Origin: Bacteroidales bacterium UBA1410
Lineage (GTDB): Bacteria; Bacteroidota; Bacteroidia; Bacteroidales; Dysgonomonadaceae
Assembly: GCA_002305015.1 (NCBI GenBank)
Contig: DBPW01000018.1
Location: 81,835-145,834, forward strand
Reading direction: 5' to 3'
DNA: 64,000 nt
Made by a program: the position numbers and the translations under genes
Shown: positions 52,813 to 63,129 of the stretch, in pieces
Layout of the letters: each line of letters starts with the position of its first letter
Numbering within the stretch: the stretch's first letter is position 1
Notes under the pieces: model-generated
Seen by the model: the letters and a program-made list of their open reading frames with translations, nothing else
What the model was told of the DNA's origin: nothing
Databases searched by the model: none

Positions 52813-53883
52813 ATGCAAAGGATCAGGTATATTTTTATCATAATTCTGCTGACATTATTGCACGCTTGTGCCTCAGCCGTTAAAATTACGTCGGTTGTTG
52901 AAAAAAACGAGGATGGAAATTTTCTTGTAAAATGGGAAGTGAGCCCTGACCAGGAGGGAAAAATTAATATTTATTCTTCAACGTCGGATAGTTCGTTAGC
53001 CAATTTTGTACCGATAAAATCCAGTCGGATAGAAGATCAGTTTGCCTTGTTTAATCCTTCGGGTTTTGGCGTAAGGGAGTATTTTCTTTTAAAAACAGCC
53101 GGAACTACGTCGGGGATAGTGGCTAACCGTATTATCGATATGGATAATGTTAAAAATTTTCGGGATATCGGGGGATATTTTACGGTGAATGATGAACAAG
53201 TGCGTTGGGGAATGATTTACCGTTCGGGTGATTTAAGCAGTGCTAACCTTTTTGATATGGAAAGGATAAAGAAACTGGGAATAAAGACGGTTATCGATTT
53301 TCGGTCGAAAGAAAATGCTGCGATCCATCCTTATATACTTCCTGCCGGTGTGCGAAAAATAAGTCTGCCTATGTCTATGGGAGAAGATACGTTGAATCAG
53401 AAAATCGAAAACGGAAGTTTTACCAGGAGCGATGCCATTCGCTATGTCCAGGATATGTATGTTGGGATTGTCGAAAATTACAAAGATGAATTTTCGGAAA
53501 TGTTCAATATTTTATGCGACAAAAATAGCTATCCGATATTGTTATCGGAAGCACTTGGAAAAGATAGGGTGGGATTGGCTTCCTATTTTATACTTTATGC
53601 ATTAGGGGTTCCTCATTATATTATTGAGGAGGATTATATGCTTTCGAACGAGACTATCAATATAACGAAAGTGGTGGAAAACGCAGAAGGTTTTCCCGAA
53701 TACATTCAAGAAGCTCTAACGGCTGTTTTAACGGTAGACAAGGCATATCTGAATTATGTCATCGATTATATTCAGCAAAAATACGGATCGGTTGATAATT
53801 ACCTGGAAAAAGGACTTCGTGTCACAACCGGGAAAAAAAATTTATTAAGAAAATATCTTCTTTATAATCTTAATTTCAAATAA
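52813..53883 (+). CDS. Tyrosine-phosphatase-like lipoprotein lacking the catalytic cysteine
   Basis: About 356 aa from ATG 52813, preceded by a GAGGAG purine run. Signal peptide with lipobox LLHAC (Cys19), so probably anchored to a membrane. A beta-sandwich region (about 25-115) leads into a Y_phosphatase3-like domain: NFRDIGGY, YRSGDLSSAN, then the P-loop region. The usual HCxxGKDRTG reads SEALGKDRVG (Ser245, Glu246, Gly249, Lys250, Asp251, Arg252), so the catalytic Cys is Glu and the His is Ser. Phosphatase activity through a thiophosphate is therefore not expected. Confidence 0.85.
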   Translation: MQRIRYIFIIILLTLLHACASAVKITSVVEKNEDGNFLVKWEVSPDQEGKINIYSSTSDSSLANFVPIKSSRIEDQFALFNPSGFGVREYFLLKTAGTTSGIVANRIIDMDNVKNFRDIGGYFTVNDEQVRWGMIYRSGDLSSANLFDMERIKKLGIKTVIDFRSKENAAIHPYILPAGVRKISLPMSMGEDTLNQKIENGSFTRSDAIRYVQDMYVGIVENYKDEFSEMFNILCDKNSYPILLSEALGKDRVGLASYFILYALGVPHYIIEEDYMLSNETINITKVVENAEGFPEYIQEALTAVLTVDKAYLNYVIDYIQQKYGSVDNYLEKGLRVTTGKKNLLRKYLLYNLNFK

Positions 53884-54100
53884 CCTTTCTTTTATATAAT
53901 AATCAGACATAAAATACGAACTTACTGAAAACCTCTCCATGCTTTTAATCTTAAATAGCTAAACGAGTAGCCAGTTGCATAATATATACTATTTTAGTAA
54001 AAACTTTATTGGGTGAGGGTTGTTATAAATGCAATTCCTTTTTCTATTCCGATAGAAAAAAGGGAAGCCATATAAACGGACAAAATTAAATATAGTTACT

Positions 54101-56002
54101 ATGAAACAAAAGCTTCTGGTTAGAGATCTTACGTTAAGGGACGGCCAGCAATCTTCTTTTGCAACCCGAATGACGCAATCGCAAATAGACCGGGTTTTAC
54201 CCTATTATAAAAACGCGGCATTTTATGCGATGGAAGTATGGGGTGGTGCAGTTCCTGATGCAGTAATGCGTTATTTGGGAGAAAATCCATGGGATAGATT
54301 GAAAAAAATCAGTGACGCTATAGGCGATTCGTCAAAATTGGCTGCACTTTCAAGAGGAAGAAATTTGTTTGGATATGCTCCTTATCCCGACGAAATAATC
54401 GATGGTTTTTTTAAGAATGCCGTGGAATGCGGTTTGGACATCATGCGAATTTTCGACGCACTGAATGATGTAGACAATATTAAATCGAGCGTAAAATCCA
54501 TTAAAAAATACGGAGGTTTGGCCGATTGTGCGGTTTGTTATACGATCGATCCAAAATACGGGGATGAAGAGGATGAAGCGGAAAAAAAGAAAGGAATTTT
54601 CGGAATTTTCGCGAAGAAAAAAACAGAAGAAACCACACGGCATAAGGAAGTGTTCACCGATGACTATTTTGTAAATAAGGCAAAGGAGATGGAAGCTTTG
54701 GGTGCCGATATTATTACCATTAAAGACATGAGCGGACTGATTTCGCCTTCTCGTGTGGCATCTCTGGTGCCTTTATTCAAGCAGCAACTCCATGTCCCGG
54801 TTGATTTTCACACGCACTGTACACCCGGGTACGGATTGGCGTCTGTTCTTACGGCAATTATGAAAGGTGCCGACATTGTAGATACCGTCATCTGGTATTT
54901 TGCCGGAGGGCCGGCTGCACCTGCTATTGAACTGATCTATATTTTTTGCAAAAAATTGGGTATCGACATAGGGGTTAACATGGAAGCAGTGGCTAAAATC
55001 AACAACGAACTTTATGAAATACGGAAAGAGCTTGCTGCTTATGATACAGTGAAACAATTTCCTAAAGCATTTAATCCTTTATCCGATATGCTGCCTTCCG
55101 AAATCGATAGGGAATTCGACAACGCCATTGAAGCTGTGAACAAAAATGAGGAGAATGCGCTGCTCGATGCGTGTCATGCTATAGAAGCCTATTTTGGTTT
55201 TCCCAAACCGAACGAGCAAGTGAAGAATGCCGAAATACCGGGAGGTATGTATACCAATATGGTAGCCCAATTGAAAGAGCTCAACGAAATGGATATTTTG
55301 GATGATGCCCTGAAATTGATTCCTAGTGTACGGTTAGACGCCGGCTTACCACCGTTAGTAACGCCAACGAGTCAAATTATTGGTGTTCAAGCAGTAAATT
55401 CGGCTATTAATCTTAAGCATGGACGTCCAAAATACCAGAATCCTTCCAATCAGTTTATAGCTTTGGTAAAAGGCGAATATGGGAAAACACCTGTTCCGAT
55501 CGATCCCAAATTCAGAAAGCAAATTACCGGCTCAACGGAAGAAGTTCCCTACGATACCGGCAAGTATAAACGCCAGGATAATCCTATTTTGCCCGAATTT
55601 GGCGGAGTTCGTTTGGCCAAAGACGAAAAAGAACAACTTTTGTTGGAGTTGTTCCCTACGGTAGCTGCATCATTCTTGCGAGAGCAACGCAAAAAAGAAT
55701 ATTTGGCTGCTCATCCGGAAATAGTCATAGAAAAAGAAGAAGCTTCGGAGGTGACTCCTCAATCTCAAAACGAAGAAAATTCGAAACGAGGAAATGTGAT
55801 GACAAGTCCTATGCCCGGAAATATTGTAAAGATTTTGGTGAAAGAGGGTGATACCGTGAAAAGAGGGGACGGACTCGTGATATTGGAAGCGATGAAAATG
55901 GAGAATACCATTCCTTCGGAATTTTCAGGTAAAGTTGCGCGGGTATATGTAAAGAAAGGAGATAACGTGGGAGCGGGACAACCGTTGGTAGAAATCGTGT
56001 AA
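54101..56002 (+). CDS. Biotin-dependent carboxylase/decarboxylase subunit (OadA/PycB type)
   Basis: A 633-aa protein: HMGL-like carboxyltransferase domain (about 1-290; RDLTLRDGQQS, DFHTHCTPGYG with metal His residues), conserved carboxylase domain (about 300-470), and a C-terminal biotinyl domain with EAMKM (biotin Lys in the MKM). A charged 20-25 aa insert lies around residues 165-190. In Bacteroidales this type acts with membrane decarboxylase subunits or as a pyruvate carboxylase subunit; the partners are not in the window. The gap 53884-54100 has no visible gene. Confidence 0.92.
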   Translation: MKQKLLVRDLTLRDGQQSSFATRMTQSQIDRVLPYYKNAAFYAMEVWGGAVPDAVMRYLGENPWDRLKKISDAIGDSSKLAALSRGRNLFGYAPYPDEIIDGFFKNAVECGLDIMRIFDALNDVDNIKSSVKSIKKYGGLADCAVCYTIDPKYGDEEDEAEKKKGIFGIFAKKKTEETTRHKEVFTDDYFVNKAKEMEALGADIITIKDMSGLISPSRVASLVPLFKQQLHVPVDFHTHCTPGYGLASVLTAIMKGADIVDTVIWYFAGGPAAPAIELIYIFCKKLGIDIGVNMEAVAKINNELYEIRKELAAYDTVKQFPKAFNPLSDMLPSEIDREFDNAIEAVNKNEENALLDACHAIEAYFGFPKPNEQVKNAEIPGGMYTNMVAQLKELNEMDILDDALKLIPSVRLDAGLPPLVTPTSQIIGVQAVNSAINLKHGRPKYQNPSNQFIALVKGEYGKTPVPIDPKFRKQITGSTEEVPYDTGKYKRQDNPILPEFGGVRLAKDEKEQLLLELFPTVAASFLREQRKKEYLAAHPEIVIEKEEASEVTPQSQNEENSKRGNVMTSPMPGNIVKILVKEGDTVKRGDGLVILEAMKMENTIPSEFSGKVARVYVKKGDNVGAGQPLVEIV

Positions 56003-56025
56003 AAAAAATTCTCAATAGAAATAGG

Positions 56026-56055
56026 AAAGCCGGGGATGGATATCTCCGGTTTTTT
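56026..56055 (+). terminator. Intrinsic terminator after the carboxylase gene
   Basis: An 11-bp stem with two G-U pairs (56026-56036 with 56043-56053), loop TGGATA, then TTTTTT to 56055. It ends the carboxylase transcript. Confidence 0.75.
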
Positions 56056-56108
56056 GATGATTCTACGGAGTTTTTTGTCGTTCTGCTATGCATTAACATT
56101 CTTCCTCC

Positions 56109-56137
56109 TTGGATTTTATAATTTTTTTGTATTTTTG
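56109..56137 (+). promoter_or_regulatory. -33/-7 promoter of the ECF sigma factor gene
   Basis: TTG at 56109-56111 and TATTTTTG at 56130-56137, spacer 18 bp. The TTG is the apparent upstream start of the open frame, so it is better read as the -33 element. Confidence 0.55.
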
Positions 56138-56168
56138 GGGTCGGTTACTTACAAAAAACAAAAAAATA

Positions 56169-56735
56169 ATGATGCAAAACGATAAAAATACTATCGCTGA
56201 ATTTGAAAGAATTTATCTTTCTTTTTATCCGCGATTGAAACGTTTTGCAAGAGAATATGTTATTCGTGAAGCCGATGCCGAAAATATTGTTCAAGATGTC
56301 TTTCTCGATCTGTGGGAGAGAAAGGTATTTGTTTCGAGTTCTGTCAATTTAGCGTCATATCTTTTCACAACCCTAAAAAACAAATGTATCGATTTCCTTC
56401 GCCATCGAATGGTTATGCAAAATGCAGCGAATAAGATGCAGGAAGAATATGAGTTGGCTTTGCAGATGAAATTTCAATCGTTGGAAGCGTTTGACGAATA
56501 TATTTTTTCAACTACCGACATAGAAACGGTTATTGCTAATGCCATTCAATCGTTGCCGGAGAAATGCCGTCAGATTTTCGTTATGAATAAAATTGAAGGG
56601 AAAAAACAAAAAACAATTGCTGAAGAATTGGATATATCCATTCATACCGTTGAAAGTCAAATGGCCATAGCTTACCGCAAGTTGAAAGAAATATTAAAAG
56701 ACTACCAACCTTTGTTCATTTTTCTCTTCATTTAA
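56169..56735 (+). CDS. ECF-type RNA polymerase sigma-70 factor
   Basis: About 188 aa from ATG 56169 (a second ATG follows directly). Region 2 (YLSFYPRLKRFAREYVI...ADAENIVQDVFLDLWERK) and region 4 (LPEKCRQIFVMNKIEGKKQKTIAEELDISIHTVESQM) are complete. This is the PUL-associated FecI-like class, held by the anti-sigma factor encoded next (FecR) and activated when its SusC-type receptor senses the glycan. The preceding promoter sits 32 bp upstream. Confidence 0.94.
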   Translation: MMQNDKNTIAEFERIYLSFYPRLKRFAREYVIREADAENIVQDVFLDLWERKVFVSSSVNLASYLFTTLKNKCIDFLRHRMVMQNAANKMQEEYELALQMKFQSLEAFDEYIFSTTDIETVIANAIQSLPEKCRQIFVMNKIEGKKQKTIAEELDISIHTVESQMAIAYRKLKEILKDYQPLFIFLFI

Positions 56736-56806
56736 GTAATTTTTTTGATTTTCTTTGGCGGATTTTTGTTAGTCCTTCGTTATATTAATATAAGAATGAC
56801 GGAATA

Positions 56807-57781
56807 ATGGATGACCGCTTGCTGAAATATTTTCTCGGAGAACTCGATGATTCGGAACGGCTGCAATTATTGAAGCAGATCAATAGCGATGAATCGTTGA
56901 AGGGAGAATATATTCGGTTGCAAAATATTTTTGCTTTATCCCATCTTGCCAAGCATGAAGGGGATGAAGAAGCAGCTCGAGTGAGTTTTCGGCAGTTTGT
57001 CCGCCGCGTTGAGGGCAAACGAAGAAGGGAATTCATTAAATCGATCGGTAAAATTGCGGCTTTTGCTCTTGTGCTCATTACTTCTACCGTTTTTTTGACC
57101 TTATATTTTTCCAAAAACAACGTTCGCGAAATAGCAACCAATACGTTGTATGTCCCTGCAGGGCAAAGGGCACAGATAACGCTGCAAGACGGTACGACTG
57201 TGTGGCTCAATGCCCAATCCACGTTGACTTATCCTTCGCATTTTGCAGGTAAAGAACGCAAAGTCACCCTAACCGGAGAGGCTTTTTTTGATGTGGCAAA
57301 AAATCCCCGTAAACCGTTTATTGTAGAATCACAAGATATCCGATTAAAGGTGCTGGGAACACAATTCAATGTATATAATTATCCCAAAACGGGTTATTCT
57401 CGAATTGCTCTGGTTGAAGGCTCTGTAAAGATTTCATGGAATGACAACGAATCCGATCAGGTTATGTTGAAACCCAATCAAGAGGTAATCCTGCAAGGAG
57501 GAAAAGCTACGATATGTGAAATAACGAATCCGAATCATTTTCTTTGGAAAGACGGTATTTACTGTTTTGAAAATGAACGGCTGCTCGATATTATCGAACA
57601 ATTGCAACTTTATTATGATGTGACTATTCGGGTGGAAGACCCCGAAATTTTCAACGTAAGATATACCGGGAAATTTCGTCAACGCGACGGCATCGATGAA
57701 ATACTGCGCATTATCAGGAAAATACATCCTTTTACAATGGAGAAGGATACCGATAACAACATTATCACAATAACCAAATGA
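56807..57781 (+). CDS. FecR-family anti-sigma factor
   Basis: A 324-aa protein: cytoplasmic N-terminal anti-sigma region (about 1-75), one TM (about 80-100), periplasmic FecR domain (about 110-220; VPAGQRAQITLQDGTTVW, LTGEAFFDV), and a DUF4974-type C-terminal domain (NERLLDIIEQLQLYYDV). It relays the signal from the STN domain of the SusC partner to the sigma factor. Confidence 0.93.
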   Translation: MDDRLLKYFLGELDDSERLQLLKQINSDESLKGEYIRLQNIFALSHLAKHEGDEEAARVSFRQFVRRVEGKRRREFIKSIGKIAAFALVLITSTVFLTLYFSKNNVREIATNTLYVPAGQRAQITLQDGTTVWLNAQSTLTYPSHFAGKERKVTLTGEAFFDVAKNPRKPFIVESQDIRLKVLGTQFNVYNYPKTGYSRIALVEGSVKISWNDNESDQVMLKPNQEVILQGGKATICEITNPNHFLWKDGIYCFENERLLDIIEQLQLYYDVTIRVEDPEIFNVRYTGKFRQRDGIDEILRIIRKIHPFTMEKDTDNNIITITK

Positions 57782-57840
57782 AATATTAACGCATTAAAAA
57801 ATAACATGCCTATGAGAGAAGAACAGTCATAAAACAAGCA

Positions 57841-57871
57841 AGGCGACAAGTGCGGCCAACACTCATCGCCT
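57841..57871 (+). other. Stem-loop in the susC 5' leader
   Basis: AGGCGA (57841-57846) pairs with TCGCCT (57866-57871), with an inner AGTG/CACT (57849-57852, 57860-57863). No T-run follows, so it is not an intrinsic terminator. It sits about 55 bp upstream of the susC ATG. Confidence 0.5.
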
Positions 57872-57925
57872 CTAAAAAGCAAACACCTAAATCATTTTTA
57901 GTATTCACTTTAACGTAACAAAGAT

Positions 57926-60900
57926 ATGAAAATAAAATTTCTAATTACACCTTATTTAATAAAAAATGAGCCCTTTAGAGGCATACTTAGAATCATGAAA
58001 ATTTGTTTTATTCTTTTATTTGTTTTCTCTTTTCAGTTGCTGGCATTGGATACAAAAGCCCAAGAGGCAGTTATCGAATTAAAAACAAAATCGATGACCG
58101 TTGGACAACTGATCAATGAAATTGAAAAGCAAACCGACTATTTGGTGGTTTACAGCAATCGGGAAATCGATATTGCCCGAAAGGTGGACATTCAGCGTAA
58201 GTCGGACAAAGTATCTTCGTATCTCAATGAAGCTTTTGCAGGCACCGATATCGGTTACGATTTCGAGAACAATTATATTGTTCTGATGAAAAAAGCCAAC
58301 CGCAATGCTGCCACTGTGGCCGAAATGATCCGAAATGCTCAACAACAAGGTAAAACAATAACGGGAAAAGTTGTCGACGCCAATGGAGAACCAATCATAG
58401 GAGCCAATATTATTGAAGTAGGCACTACGAATGGTACCGTTACCGATGTGGATGGAAATTTCTCTTTAAAAGTTGGAGATAATGCTTCGATTCGGATTTC
58501 TTATATTGGTTATGTAGAGCAAGAAATCAAAACTGCCGGTAAAACGAATTTCAATATTGTTTTGCAAGAAGAAGCCATCGCTTTACAGGAAGTTGTAGCT
58601 GTGGGATATGGAGTGCAACGAAAAGTAAATTTGTCGGGTTCGGTTGCAGCTGTTGATGTGAGTAAAATGGTTGAGAGTCGTCCGATTACCAACCTCTCTA
58701 TTGCACTTGCAGGTGCTGCTCCGGGAGTGAGGGTGACTTCATCCAATAATCGACCGGGGTACGATGATGCTTCGATCTTGGTGAGAGGAAAGGGTACTTT
58801 AAATAATGCCTCTCCATTGATCATTATCGATGGTGTAGAGGCTCCGATTAATTCGGTGAATCCTCAGGATGTTGCATCAATCTCTGTGTTAAAAGATGCT
58901 TCATCGGCAGCAATTTATGGATCAAGAGCAGCCAATGGTGTTATATTAATTACTACCAAACAAGGTCAGAAAGGTGCGTTAAAATTAGACTATAACGGAT
59001 ACATGTCGTTTGAGTCGATTCGTAAGACACTTGAGCCTGTTTCCAATTATGCCGATTATATGGAATATATGAATGAAGGTTATCAAAATTCGAACCTTCC
59101 TAAATTGTTTTCGCAAGAAATGATCGATACTTGGAGGAACGGTAAGGATCCGATTCTATATCCAAATACCGATTGGATTGATGCAACTTTTAAGACAGGT
59201 TTGTCAACCAATCACGTTTTTTCTGCAAGTGGAGGAAGTGAAAACATTCGTTTTTATTCTTCGTTCGGTTATTTGAACAATCCGGGCGTCATGGAAAATT
59301 CGGGTCAGGAAAAATACAGCGGACGTTTGAACATTGAAGGTGATATACGTCCTTGGTTGAGTGTTGGAGCTAATGTAAATGGCTATTTTTCAGATCTTGA
59401 TGCAGGAACAGATAATATAGCGGATGTTTTTACTTATGCATCTGCTACTACGCCGGGAATGGTATTCCGCCATCCTGACGGGAGATATGGTGCCATGAAT
59501 AATCCCGAGGATGATCCTCAGTCTGCTGCCAATAATCCTCTTCGTCGATTGAACAACATTTGGGGAGGCTATGAACGACAAAATTTGAGAACCCGTTTTT
59601 TTGGGACTTTGCGACCCTTTGAAGGATTTTCGGTGACGGGTTCTTTCAATTATGATTATACGGATGAGGAAATGAAGAAAAAGCCCGTATTTATTGACGG
59701 GTGGAATTTTCTTACCAATGTTATTACCTCTTCAGGTAAAGGAAGGTCTTATGTGACGTCAAAAGATAGCAAAATGGTTCGTCATTTTGGTGATGTAGTG
59801 GCCCGTTATGAGAACAGTTTTTTGAACAAACGACTCGATTTTTCTGCAATGGCCGGGGCAAGTCAGGAACAATATCTGAGTAAAAATTTTACTACTACCA
59901 AATATGATTTAATCGATATGGGCCTTGATGTTATAGATGCAGCTACAGGTGAAGCATCAGCCGGTGGCTCTGCGACCGAATGGGCGATGCGTTCTTATTT
60001 TGGGAGGATCAATTTAGGTTGGGAGAATAAATATTTAATGGAGTTTAACCTTCGAGCCGATGCGTCTTCCCGTTTTTTGAAGGATAGGCGTTGGGGATAT
60101 TTTCCTTCTTTTTCTGCAGCGTGGCGCATCGATCAGGAAAATTTTATACAACCATTAATCGATCGTTGGCTGTCTAGTTTGAAAATACGAGCTTCTTATG
60201 GATCATTAGGCAACAATTCCGTAGGAAATTATGAGGCACAGTCTTTATTTTCTCAATCCAATTATTGTTGGGGAGATGAAGTGGCTGTCGGAATGGCACA
60301 GACAGCTTTGGCTAATGCATTGCTTACCTGGGAAAGCACTTATGTTGCCAATGCAGGAATCGATTTCGGCGTATTGAAAAATCACTTAACCGGTTCTTTC
60401 GATATATTTTATAAAAAGACAAAAGATATTTTGATTGACTTGCCCGCACCTCTGGTTCACGGCACCTCTTCGCTTCCTAAGCAAAATGCAGCTGCAGTCA
60501 CCAACAAAGGATTTGAACTGTCATTGGGTTGGAGAGGAAAATCGGGTGATTTTAATTATGGAATCGAAGGAAATTTAACTTATAACAAAAATAACGTCGT
60601 AAAATTTAAAGGTGAGGATTATTCTTTGTCCGGAGTGAATTATATCAAGGAAGGATTGCCGATTAATGCTCAGTATATGTTGAGAGTTGATCGCATTATC
60701 CAAACGGATGAGGATTTGGCAATCGTTAACGAAATGCTGGCTAAGAAGCCAAATGCTTTTGCTGCTTACGGTGTGCCCCAAAAAGGCGATTTGTTATATA
60801 AAGATATTAACGGAGATGGCTTGATTAACAGTAATGACAGAACCATTGTAAGCGACGGGGATAATCCGAAATGGCTTTATGGATTTTCTCCCTCTATAGC

Positions 60901-61336
60901 CTATAAGGGGATCGATTTGTCGGCTCTTATTCAAGGGGTGGCCGGAGTAAAAGTGTATTGGCAGCAAGCTCAATACAACACGCCTACTGTACGTTACGGT
61001 TATCAGTTGAACCGTGAAGTTGTAGAAGGTAGGTGGTATGAAGGCCGGACAGATGCAAGTTATCCACGTTTACTACAATATTCAGATACGCGAAATACGG
61101 TAGCATCGGATTTTTATTTGGAAGATAAGTCTTATTTGAAAATTCGCAATATCCAGTTGGGCTACACTTTACCTCAATCCATTGTTAAAAGGATGTTTCT
61201 TCAACGATTTCGGATTTATGGAAGTTTGGAGAATTTTTTCACTTTCACTCCCTATGGCGGCTGGGATCCTGAAGTAAGTGGAATGGCTTATCCTTCTATG
61301 AAGCAAGCTGTAATCGGTATTAATCTTTCGTTTTAA
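57926..61336 (+). CDS. susC-like: STN-containing SusC/RagA-family TonB-dependent outer membrane receptor
   Basis: An 1136-aa glycan importer. Signal sequence (ICFILLFVFSFQLLALDTKAQ at about 26-46), STN domain (about 50-105) for contact with the FecR protein, carboxypeptidase-like domain (about 145-215; GKVVDANGEPIIGANI), plug (GVQRKVNLSGSVAAVD region), and a C-terminal beta-barrel ending in F. The STN domain marks it as a transducing receptor paired with the upstream sigma/FecR genes. Internal ATG 57995 is an alternative start. Confidence 0.94.
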   Translation: MKIKFLITPYLIKNEPFRGILRIMKICFILLFVFSFQLLALDTKAQEAVIELKTKSMTVGQLINEIEKQTDYLVVYSNREIDIARKVDIQRKSDKVSSYLNEAFAGTDIGYDFENNYIVLMKKANRNAATVAEMIRNAQQQGKTITGKVVDANGEPIIGANIIEVGTTNGTVTDVDGNFSLKVGDNASIRISYIGYVEQEIKTAGKTNFNIVLQEEAIALQEVVAVGYGVQRKVNLSGSVAAVDVSKMVESRPITNLSIALAGAAPGVRVTSSNNRPGYDDASILVRGKGTLNNASPLIIIDGVEAPINSVNPQDVASISVLKDASSAAIYGSRAANGVILITTKQGQKGALKLDYNGYMSFESIRKTLEPVSNYADYMEYMNEGYQNSNLPKLFSQEMIDTWRNGKDPILYPNTDWIDATFKTGLSTNHVFSASGGSENIRFYSSFGYLNNPGVMENSGQEKYSGRLNIEGDIRPWLSVGANVNGYFSDLDAGTDNIADVFTYASATTPGMVFRHPDGRYGAMNNPEDDPQSAANNPLRRLNNIWGGYERQNLRTRFFGTLRPFEGFSVTGSFNYDYTDEEMKKKPVFIDGWNFLTNVITSSGKGRSYVTSKDSKMVRHFGDVVARYENSFLNKRLDFSAMAGASQEQYLSKNFTTTKYDLIDMGLDVIDAATGEASAGGSATEWAMRSYFGRINLGWENKYLMEFNLRADASSRFLKDRRWGYFPSFSAAWRIDQENFIQPLIDRWLSSLKIRASYGSLGNNSVGNYEAQSLFSQSNYCWGDEVAVGMAQTALANALLTWESTYVANAGIDFGVLKNHLTGSFDIFYKKTKDILIDLPAPLVHGTSSLPKQNAAAVTNKGFELSLGWRGKSGDFNYGIEGNLTYNKNNVVKFKGEDYSLSGVNYIKEGLPINAQYMLRVDRIIQTDEDLAIVNEMLAKKPNAFAAYGVPQKGDLLYKDINGDGLINSNDRTIVSDGDNPKWLYGFSPSIAYKGIDLSALIQGVAGVKVYWQQAQYNTPTVRYGYQLNREVVEGRWYEGRTDASYPRLLQYSDTRNTVASDFYLEDKSYLKIRNIQLGYTLPQSIVKRMFLQRFRIYGSLENFFTFTPYGGWDPEVSGMAYPSMKQAVIGINLSF

Positions 61337-61361
61337 TTTCATACAATTAAAAATTTTTTTT

Positions 61362-63095
61362 ATGAAAAATCAAATCAAATATTATATTGGTATATTGTCA
61401 TTGTTTTTAATAATATCGTTAAACGGGTGTTACGATCTGGATTTGTATCCGCATGACAAGCTAAGTGAAGGAACGTTTTGGAAAACAAGGGAACATGCTG
61501 ATCAAGCAATGGCAGGGGTTTATAGTATGTTACGAAATGATAATGTTTTTGGAACTGTTTTTGGGTTAGATTGCTTAACCGATATTGGTACAGGCTACGA
61601 TGCTCCTGGTTATGTGGATATGGCTAGAGGAACTTATACTGCAACAACCGGTCAAGTTGTCAATAAGTGGAGCAGCCTTTATGAAGGAATTGCCAGAGCC
61701 AATTTGGTTATTCAGAATATAGGCAATGTTTCTGAGAAGGAGATGAGTCAGGAAACCAAAAATCAGTATATTGCCGAAGCCAAGTTTTTGCGAGCATTGT
61801 TTTATTTTCAATTGTTGGACTTTTATGGAGCAGTGCCTTTGTATGATGAGAAAGTGGTAGTGGCAAAAGAATTTAATACAATGATGGAGCCAAGGAGCAC
61901 ACCTGATCAAGTTCGCTCTTTTATCCTTGCTGATTTAGATGCAGCTATTGCTTCTTTGCCACAAGAAGGAGACTATGCTGCGGCTTATTATGGCCGTGCA
62001 ACCAAAGGTGCAGCACAAGCATTGAAAGGTAAAGTATTGCTTTTTAATAAACAATATAGTGAAGCATCCAAACTGTTTGAAGATGTGATTTCCAGTAAAA
62101 AGTATGCGCTTTATCCGAGTTATGAAAATTTATTCAAACCGGGAGGCGATGCCAGTAACGAGATGGTCTTTGCTATCCAGAATATTGGAGGAGTAGGTAA
62201 AAATTATGGAATGCCTATGACTTTTTATATGGGAACACGCTCTTCTTTTGGAAGTTGTTGGGATAATGTAACTGTAGCAACAGACTTTGTCGATTCTTAT
62301 GAATATAAAGACGGAAGGCCTTTTAATTGGGAAGATTGGATACCGGGATTTACTACAGATGATGCGATAAAAGATGCTACTTTTCGTGCAACTTTAACTT
62401 CCGACCTTACGAAGGTAGCCAAATATCCCGATGCAAAAGACTTGCTCCTTGAAATGTATGATCAACGTGATCCGCGTATGCAACAATCGTTGATTTTGCC
62501 TTATACATGGTACAAAGGGTGGGTTTCGAATGCTCCAAAAGATTGTGAATATGTAATCGCAAAAGGTGTTAATGAAAAAAATGGTTTTATTCGGGTTAAT
62601 AATAATTGGGATATTTATCTATGGCGAAAATTTGTAGCCGAATACAATATGAATGGTGCCATTACCGATAGAGCCCATACTCCCATTAATTTTCCTCTTA
62701 TTCGTTATGCTGACGTATTGCTTATGTTAGCGGAATGTTATAATGAAATGGAAAGGCAAGATGATGCGGTATCGCTTATTAATCAGGTAAGGGCAAGAGT
62801 AAATATGCCGGGTATCAACAGCGGACCTTCGTGGCTTGAAGCATCAACCAAAGAAGAAGTTTTTGAACGAATTAAGCACGAGCGTGCCGTTGAATTGGCT
62901 GCAGAAGGTCATCGGTTTAGTGATTTAAAGCGTTGGGGATTGTTGGAAACCCTTAACGGGAAAGTTGAAAAAGGTTTTACGGGTAAAGCTTATTATACGC
63001 GTGTTGTCAGAACAAGGGATTATTTGTGGCCTGTTCCGCAACAAGAAATTGATATGAATAAAAATTTACTGCCTCAAAATCCGGGATGGGAATAA
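61362..63095 (+). CDS. susD-like: SusD/RagB-family glycan-binding lipoprotein
   Basis: A 577-aa lipoprotein: lipobox LNGC (Cys23), N-terminal SusD-like domain with TPR helices, and C-terminal RagB domain (RHERAVELAAEGHRFSDLKRWG region, seen as RIKHERAVELAAEGHRFSDL). It caps the SusC barrel on the cell surface and binds the glycan. 25 bp after susC, same operon. Confidence 0.94.
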   Translation: MKNQIKYYIGILSLFLIISLNGCYDLDLYPHDKLSEGTFWKTREHADQAMAGVYSMLRNDNVFGTVFGLDCLTDIGTGYDAPGYVDMARGTYTATTGQVVNKWSSLYEGIARANLVIQNIGNVSEKEMSQETKNQYIAEAKFLRALFYFQLLDFYGAVPLYDEKVVVAKEFNTMMEPRSTPDQVRSFILADLDAAIASLPQEGDYAAAYYGRATKGAAQALKGKVLLFNKQYSEASKLFEDVISSKKYALYPSYENLFKPGGDASNEMVFAIQNIGGVGKNYGMPMTFYMGTRSSFGSCWDNVTVATDFVDSYEYKDGRPFNWEDWIPGFTTDDAIKDATFRATLTSDLTKVAKYPDAKDLLLEMYDQRDPRMQQSLILPYTWYKGWVSNAPKDCEYVIAKGVNEKNGFIRVNNNWDIYLWRKFVAEYNMNGAITDRAHTPINFPLIRYADVLLMLAECYNEMERQDDAVSLINQVRARVNMPGINSGPSWLEASTKEEVFERIKHERAVELAAEGHRFSDLKRWGLLETLNGKVEKGFTGKAYYTRVVRTRDYLWPVPQQEIDMNKNLLPQNPGWE

Positions 63096-63129
63096 ATTTG
63101 TTATGTATATTCAGTAAATAATAAATTGG

